The notes under the pieces are model-generated. The model had not been told where the DNA came from. It did not search any database and worked only from the letters and a program-made list of their open reading frames with translations. Shown here in pieces: positions 58,355 through 64,000 of a stretch of 64,000 nt of DNA; positions within the stretch are counted from its first letter, which is position 1, and each line of letters opens with the position of its first letter. Position numbers and translations under genes: made by a program. This stretch comes from Bryopsis sp. KO-2023. Taxonomy: Eukaryota; Chlorophyta; Ulvophyceae; Bryopsidales; Bryopsidaceae. The stretch covers positions 1,798,001 to 1,862,000 of the forward strand of contig BSYQ01000002.1 of the NCBI GenBank assembly GCA_030272585.1, in the 5' to 3' direction.

Positions 58355-59259
58355 CTAATCAACAACAACATGCTTCGAGAAATCCCAAACCCTGAATTTG
58401 CCATTGCCGTCCAACACCACCAGCTCCTCATCGGTACACCAAACGTAGTTTGCTTTGACTTGGACTGGGAAACGCAGCGTTTTCCCCGTTTCAGCATCCC
58501 AAATCCAGGCCCCCCGTTCGCTCAACGCATCATCGATGGACACCGAAGAACCCCCCGAGTGATCCGCGAAACAAGCCGCCGCCACCGCGAAACCGTTGAA
58601 CGCGATGGAGGCGGCGCTGAACTTCTCGTTGTCGAACACCCGGAGGCAAGCACCGCTGTTCAAATCCCAGAACCGCACGGTGTGGTCTGACGCCCCGCTC
58701 ACCACCTCATCCCTGTGTGCATCCACGGAGTCCACCCGGTTGGTATGCCCCCTCAACACATGCATGCACTTCCGCGAGGTGGCGCTCCATACCCGTAGAG
58801 TGGTGTCCTCCCCTCCACTCACCAGGATTGCCCCATCCCGGGCTGCACACACACACCGAACGATGTGCTGATGCCCGGTCAACTCACCTTCGCACTCCCA
58901 GCTCCCCCCTTCTCCCCTCCTTCCCCATATCTTGACCGTGTCGTCCCCCCCCGCGGTGACGACCCCCTCCCCATGTTCGATCGCACTCAAAATCTGGCTG
59001 CCGTGGGCTGCATCGACGCAGAAGCTCCGCCGGCCTTCTACGAGGTCGAACCCGCACATCCTCCCATCCCAGTAGCCGACGATCAGCAACTCCCCGGCGA
59101 AACACATCGCAGAGGGTTGACCCCAGTCATCGTCGTCCTTCTCGGTTTCGAGCAGCCGCTGTTTCGTTTTCAAGTCAAAAATTTGGGCCGAGTCGAAATC
59201 CTTGATTGCAACGAGGTTTCCGCGTTTGGCGGCAGTCACGGGGTACAGGGTGGTATCCA
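58355..59259 (-). CDS. WD40-repeat domain exon (seven-bladed propeller)
   Basis: The last exon of a minus-strand gene, with the stop at 58355-58357. The acceptor T8-GTTTCACAG sits just before 59259, so the in-frame Met upstream is intronic. About 300 codons hold seven blades: NLVAIKDFDSAQIFDLKT, LLIVGYWDGRMCGFDL, GVVTAGGDDTVKIW, ILVSGGEDTTLRVW, EVVSGASDHTVRFWD, a degenerate blade ending RGAWIWDAETGK, and ELVVLDGNGKFRVWD. GH dipeptides (TGHQH, RGHTNRVDSV) precede blades 4 and 5. Seven blades make a closed propeller that binds partner or substrate peptides. The upstream exon resembles the end of an F-box, so an F-box/WD substrate receptor of an SCF ubiquitin ligase is the best guess. Its GC content is well above its surroundings. 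Confidence 0.92.
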
Positions 59260-59620
59260 CTGTGAAACAAAAAAAACAGCCAACGAGTGAAAAAAACATT
59301 CACAGCCAACAGAGGATGCCACCCCCCCCCACCCCCCCAAACACACCCCCACAGGGTGCTGGTGAAAAGAATGCTGGAAAAATGCCGGAAAGAAGCTGAA
59401 AGGTAGAGGGAAAAAAAAAAGGAGTACCAAATAAGGATTGAAAACAAAACAAACCAAATTCCACATTGCTGTCATCATGCTCCACAGCTTTCTGTTGTCT
59501 ATGTGATTCAGTTTGCTGCAAATTCACATTCCCCCCCCAAGAAAAAAACCCTCCATGAAACCCTCCTGAGAAAAAAACAACCCTCCATGAAAACGGATGT
59601 GTTTATTGCACCCGGCATAC

Positions 59621-59733
59621 CTGAACCTGTCAATGGAACGTTCCACTCCGTCCAAGCTTGGCGGAGCTGGATTTTTCTTGTTATGGCGGGGGAGCGGGCT
59701 GCATCCCTCCAGCTGGAAGCAACGCAAGCACAC
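59621..59733 (-). CDS. Exon encoding the end of an F-box-like segment, upstream of the WD40 exon
   Basis: The acceptor GGCATTCCACAG precedes 59733 and the donor GTATGC follows 59621. The exon is 113 bp and reads CACVASSWRDAARSPAITRK, with the R/C-x-C-V-x-x-x-W-R pattern of the F-box second half. It ends on one base of a codon, which the WD40 exon completes (TCA G|TG GAT), giving LTGS-VDTTLYPV in one frame. The intron of 361 bp contains C-rich and A-rich runs. The phase match to both neighbours is the main support. Confidence 0.7.
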
Positions 59734-59882
59734 CTGTGGAATGCCAACCAACCGAAAAATGAAAAAAAAAAAACAAAAAAAAAACTCTGTTGATGGAATG
59801 CAAGGTCAGGATGAGGGGGAGGGGGGTCACTTAACAACAGATCATGTCCTGCTGGAATGCAAGATCAGGATCATGCATGCAT

Positions 59883-60073
59883 GTACATGAACATCATGCA
59901 TGCACATGAACATCATGCATGTACATGAACATCATGCATGCACATGAACATCATGCATGCACATGAACATCATACATGCACATGAACATCATGCATGTAC
60001 ATCAACATCATGCATGCACATCAACATCATGCATGCACATCAACATCATGCATGCACATTAACATCATGCATG
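59883..60073. repeat. 19 bp minisatellite, about ten copies
   Basis: The unit is ACATGAACATCATGCATGY, very regular, with C/T change in GCATGY and ATGAAC/ATCAAC variants grouped by position. It lies within the presumed first visible intron of the WD40 gene. Confidence 0.92.
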
Positions 60074-60179
60074 TGAACGCTGCATCCTATATATTACAGC
60101 TACATAGTAAAAAAAAAAAAACTGTTGCATTGGAAGTACAATTTTTTTTAGATTTTTTTTTTTTTTTTGGGGGGGGGGA

Positions 60180-61826
60180 GGAGTAGGGATCGATCAAGAA
60201 AGAAAAATGCATGAAGTTTTTTTGACCGTGGAAAAGTAAAAACAATAATTACAAAAAAAAATAATAACAGCTGTTTTTTTACCATGTAAATATATTTGTA
60301 AATAATCAAGATTGAAGGAGTTTGTGGTGTACTTGTGCATGTAATTTTAATTTTAATTTCTTTGGTGTTTATGTGTACAAATCTAAAAATTTCAATTAAT
60401 ATAAAGAATTGATATTAATACTATTATTTTTTAAAGAAATACTTTATTTTCTGCACCTAGCAATTGCTCGGAGGTTTATCCTTTCAAAAACGGCTGTTAT
60501 GAAACTCAATGGTAGATGCCATGCTCTGTTTTCCTGCACCCCAAAAAATGAAAAAAAAAGAAAGACAGTAAACATTTAAAAAAACAGCTTTTTGGAAAAT
60601 GTTCAATGAATGCAGGTTATTTTTTTGCTGAACAAAAGAAAAGATAGCTGAAAAAAAAAAGTTTCCGTGTGTATCAGATTTATATATATATGAAAATAAA
60701 TAAATAAGCAATTTATACAAAAAACAACCACTAAAAAGCAGAGAAAAATCCCCCAAAATCCCCTAAAAAAAAATCAATTAAAAACACCCTGCAGTGGTTT
60801 TCTTACACCCATGTTTGAAAAAAAAAAAAAAAGCACTATGTTTTTCAGATTTACGTATGCATGTAAATCTAAATTGAAAAAAAACAAAACTGTTCTCCGG
60901 TTATCAGACTTGTAAAATATTCGAAGGAAGAAATCATGAATTAAAAAATATATATATTAAACTCTTCCTCACTCTTTTTTCTCACTCTTTTTTTTCTCAC
61001 ACCTGTGTTTTTTTTTCTTTCGGCAACCGAGCGACATTATCCATTTTTCTATTGCTTATCGAAAAACGCCCGAGGGATATCTGTATTTAAAGAAAAAAGG
61101 CAAAAATATAAACATAAATATATTTAAAAAAAACCCATCAATCATAAGATAAAAAGAAAAACAATATGAATATATGTACTTTCCCCAAAAAAAAATTGAA
61201 AAAAAACACAAAAAACAATGGAATTATATACAGGAAAAAAAGTCTCGTTTCTTTTTCAGATCATACTGTGCCTTTTTTTATTATTCCAAAAACTGTGAGT
61301 TTTTTTCCTGCACCCCCCTCCCCTCCCTATTTTTTTCCCTCCATTTTTTATTTTTTTTTTCAATTTCTTTTTTCAAACATCTCCTTCCAGCACTTGTTGA
61401 GATGCCGAAAAAAACACGGAAAAAGAAGAAAAAGAAAAACAGAAACAAAAAACAGAAAAAAACAAAAAAACTGGAAAATAAAAGTCTCCATCCCACACCA
61501 TCTGAAAAAAAAATATATATATATATATATGTATATACATATCTCAAAAAAATTGAACAAAACGCATCAATAAACCAAATTCAGATGTTGAAAAAGGGGG
61601 GAAAGAAACAAGATGCTGATTTTTTGGCCATAACCCTTTCTTCCCCCACGACCCCCCTCCTTCTTCCTTTTCTGTTGAACCAACCAAACCCCCCCCCCCC
61701 AGAAAAAAAATAATAATAATAACCAGGGCTAAAACAAATGAAAAAAAAAAAACTGGTTTAAAAGAAAGAAAAGAATGAAAAACACTGTTCCAAAAAAAAA
61801 TAACCCCCCCCCCTCCTTCCCCCGCC
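60180..61826. other. Homopolymer-rich stretch, presumed intron
   Basis: A and T runs, (AT)n at 61511-61530, poly-C near 61689-61700 and 61803-61812. No exon recognised. It lies between two phase-compatible exon candidates on the minus strand. Confidence 0.4.
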
Positions 61827-61832
61827 ACTCAC

Positions 61833-61940
61833 CGGAATACAGACGTCAGTTTTAAGATTTCCTCTTTTTGGTCAATGCTTGGATGGGCCTTCCACGAACG
61901 CTGGTCGTATAGGTTACGATTCAACGACAATTTTCTCCCT
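61833..61940 (-). CDS. Candidate upstream exon of the F-box-like/WD40 gene
   Basis: It ends at a consensus donor, GTGAGT (61832-61827), and begins after CTGTTTGGAG. It reads NLYDQRSWKAHPSIDQKEEI, then LKLTSVF, and leaves two bases (CG) that pair in phase with the single leading base of the exon at 59733, giving LTSVF-R-CACVASSW. EEILKLTSVFRCACVASSW is compatible with a short F-box (E-I-L...R-C-V-x-W). The intron would be 2.1 kb and includes the 19 bp minisatellite. The donor is strong and the phase fits. The acceptor is weak. Confidence 0.42.
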
Positions 61941-63804
61941 CTCCAAACAGACGCACGCAAATGATCACGTTTTCATGTGTGTTTGCACGCCGTCGCTCGA
62001 CCTCGTCCCTAACACACATGGGGACGTTCTTTTCCTGCTGGTCGTTTTTCTAACCAAACTCTGGCGGAGCGCTGGCTGGGGCGCAAGGGCGCCACAGCTT
62101 CGCGCCAGCGAACGATGAGTCATATCCCTCCCAAAAATAATATAAAGTAAAAATAGTCGAATCACGGTGTAACGTCACGATGTTGCTCCCATCACGGCCG
62201 TAACGCAGTAGCGCAGTAACGTAGTAACGCAGTGAACCACCTATGCAGAATCCGATTTCAGGAAACTTGCTTCCCAGAGGGGAAAGGGGGGGGGAAGAAC
62301 CTTGGCGGAATTCCGCCAACCAACTTCGAGGTTGGTTGTTTTTTGGGCTGGGTTGGAGGGAGGGTTACTGAGAGGGTCGGGGCAAGCACTGGAAAAAATG
62401 TGGTGTTCTACACAACAATGGAATGACCATAGGCGTAGTTTTTTTTTTGGGGGGGGGGGGGGGATCCTGCCCACCCCAGAAGAAGTTTTGCCAACCCCCC
62501 TCCCCCTCCCAAGATTCTTTCGCACCCAAATAAAAACAAGAAAGACTCTGCATTGCAAGTTGCTCTGTCTTGTTTTTCTAGTAACGCCTTTTCCCCCTGG
62601 TTCTACAAACGCCGGCGGCGGCGCTGCTGAGTCAAAATTCAGGGAAATGTGCCACAATACGGACTATCTCTTGCGACAAACACCCGCCCACAAAGATAGA
62701 AACAACGAAAAGCAATCAAAGAAAATGTTACTAGACACAATGCCAGGCTATACCCCCTGGCCTATCCCGGGTATATAGAGAAAACCCCTTAGCCATGCTC
62801 CTCAGGCAACATGGAATCATCGATCGATTGATTGACTGATAAAGAAAAACCCTCAGCCAGGAAGGTTTACATCGCTTTAATCAATGGATTGCAATCCATC
62901 CAATGAACTGAGAGCAAATCGTCTCTGAAAAAAAAATAAAAATCGTCTCTTTGATGTTTGTTTGTTTGTTTGTCTCTGAAAACCAACAGATGTGGTATTT
63001 CTGTTGTTCCATCATTCATTTATTTTGAGATCATGTATATATAAATCGTCATATTTGCGCACCAGTTTTCAACTTTTCAAGTTGAAAGTTTTCAAGTTGA
63101 AAAACCACGAGCAGGACGCCGACAAAATATGGGTAACTCACTCACAGCATTATTCATCCTGCTCGGTTAACCGTTGTGCATGGAATCAGGAATGGGGTTT
63201 GCTTTATCAGCGCTCCAGAGGAGCTTGACATCCCTGTTTCCTTCAAGGCGATAAAATGACGCCACCAGCCTACTGATCAGTAACACTAACAGTGTTTTGA
63301 GTGGTTGCAGGTTCCAGCAACACGGAGGTAAATAGCTTCCTTCTTGTTTCAGGGTTGAATCGATCTGTAACACTGCATCTCAGCAAAATATTGGATAAGC
63401 CCCTTTTTGGGGGTCTAGAAACTGGAGGTTGCTGGTCGTTGGGTGGTGGAATTAAATAAAAATTGCCAAGGAAGGTTCTGTTGTTTTCTGATGTGTTGAA
63501 ACCGGTCGGTCGAAAGGTTAATGAGTTGGGTATTGAACAAACAATTGAGATCAGAAGACGAGTATGTGATGCAATAATTAATTGCACCTCTTTAGAACTT
63601 TCCAAAACAAAAAACAAAAAAACAACACCACAATTAGCCCATAACAACCCGCACTGAGGATTCAGGGCAGCCAATTTGCTGGCGGCAGAAGAGACCACCT
63701 TTCCTCCATGATGCTGGAATGTACCACACTCGAAAGCCGAAAATCGTTGAAAACTGAGAACTCAGCAACAGATTTTTAAACTAGGGAGTGCATCCTTTAC
63801 TACA
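61941..63804. other. No supported gene
   Basis: Contains AGTAACGC-type short repeats (62200-62232), T10G15 (62439-62463), and TTTTCAAGTTGAAA-type small palindromes near 63065-63105. A 142-codon minus frame (63270-63698) and a 64-codon plus frame (63463-63657) overlap. Neither has a recognisable domain. Confidence 0.4.
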
Positions 63805-63809
63805 CAATG

Positions 63810-63960
63810 TGTTAAGACCCAAACGGGATCCCACACCCGTTGGCACAATCATCCGTGATAATAATTTTACAACCCGTTCTTGTTCCTTAAGTCACCAACT
63901 CTAACCATTCTGTCCGACATAACACCACTATGTCTGACCTAACCCCAGTCGGTCATATCA
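63810..63960 (-). repeat. Solo LTR of the 1-4402 gypsy family (151 bp)
   Basis: Same orientation on the plus strand as 4251-4402. Flanked by perfect 5 bp duplications CAATG (63805-63809 and 63961-63965), with no primer site or gag adjoining, so it is a solo LTR left by recombination. About seven substitutions and one gap separate it from the LTR at 4.3 kb. Confidence 0.93.
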
Positions 63961-64000
63961 CAATGGACCCGATTGCTATTGCCAATACGTTGGAGCGCAT

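Noticed and set aside
59260-59299. Met start of the WD40 ORF (MFFSLVGCFFCF)
   Set aside because: This N-terminus is coded by a polypyrimidine tract directly before a CACAG acceptor, so it is intron and not protein.
63270-63698. 142-codon minus-strand ORF near the right end
   Set aside because: No recognisable domain. An overlapping plus-strand frame looks equally protein-like, so neither can be preferred.
1-64000. CRISPR arrays, rRNA genes, Polintons or large DNA-virus insertions
   Set aside because: No regular spacer array, no rRNA core sequence, and no capsid, packaging ATPase or protein-primed polymerase motif was seen on either strand.

Overview
The window is nuclear DNA of a eukaryote. 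It has spliceosomal introns with long polypyrimidine tracts, a seven-bladed WD-repeat gene split by introns, and a dense set of eukaryotic mobile elements: Ty3/gypsy and miniature LTR elements, LINEs of two kinds, two hAT-type elements, a PIF/Harbinger-type MITE and a TA-flanked MITE. A short (CCCTAAA)n tract and the initiator-Met-like primer sites fit an alga, a plant or a related protist. The species cannot be named from the sequence alone.

Layout. 1-4402: 5' part of a Ty3/gypsy element on the minus strand, with one long gag-pol frame running off the left edge, a primer site and a 152 bp LTR. 4.6-9.8 kb: two solo LTRs of another family in opposite orientation, each with a 5 bp target duplication, around a decayed LINE reverse transcriptase and a lysine-rich ORF. 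12.5-18.2 kb: a LINE with a restriction-like endonuclease (R2/NeSL/Hero-type), followed in the same direction by a coiled-coil/RRM ORF1p-like gene. 18-25 kb: nothing convincing. 24.9-29.7 kb: a gypsy relic, a 662 bp hAT MITE, a K/R/E-rich ORF, and a 1.37 kb foldback hAT-type element whose right end was hit by a 537 bp TRIM retroelement with identical LTRs. 34-36.5 kb: two more MITEs. 37-55 kb: a very unusual tract of A/T homopolymers switching between T-rich and purine-rich blocks, with 2 kb tandem duplications, micro-exon-like fragments and CAGA/GTCA microsatellites. 55-62 kb: a more gene-like region containing an F-box-like/WD40 gene on the minus strand. 63.8 kb: a solo LTR of the same family as the element at the left edge.

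How it fits together. Most of 1-37 kb is best read as a transposon graveyard with some recent activity: the TRIM LTRs are identical and target duplications are perfect at seven separate insertions. The gypsy element and the TRIM use the same primer sequence (TGGTTTCGGAGC), so they share a priming tRNA. The right third carries host genes whose introns are full of homopolymers. The strongest odd signals are the TRIM-in-hAT nest, the RLE LINE followed by an ORF1p-like gene, the recurring T(n)G(n) composite homopolymers, and a telomere-type repeat inside a coiled-coil exon.
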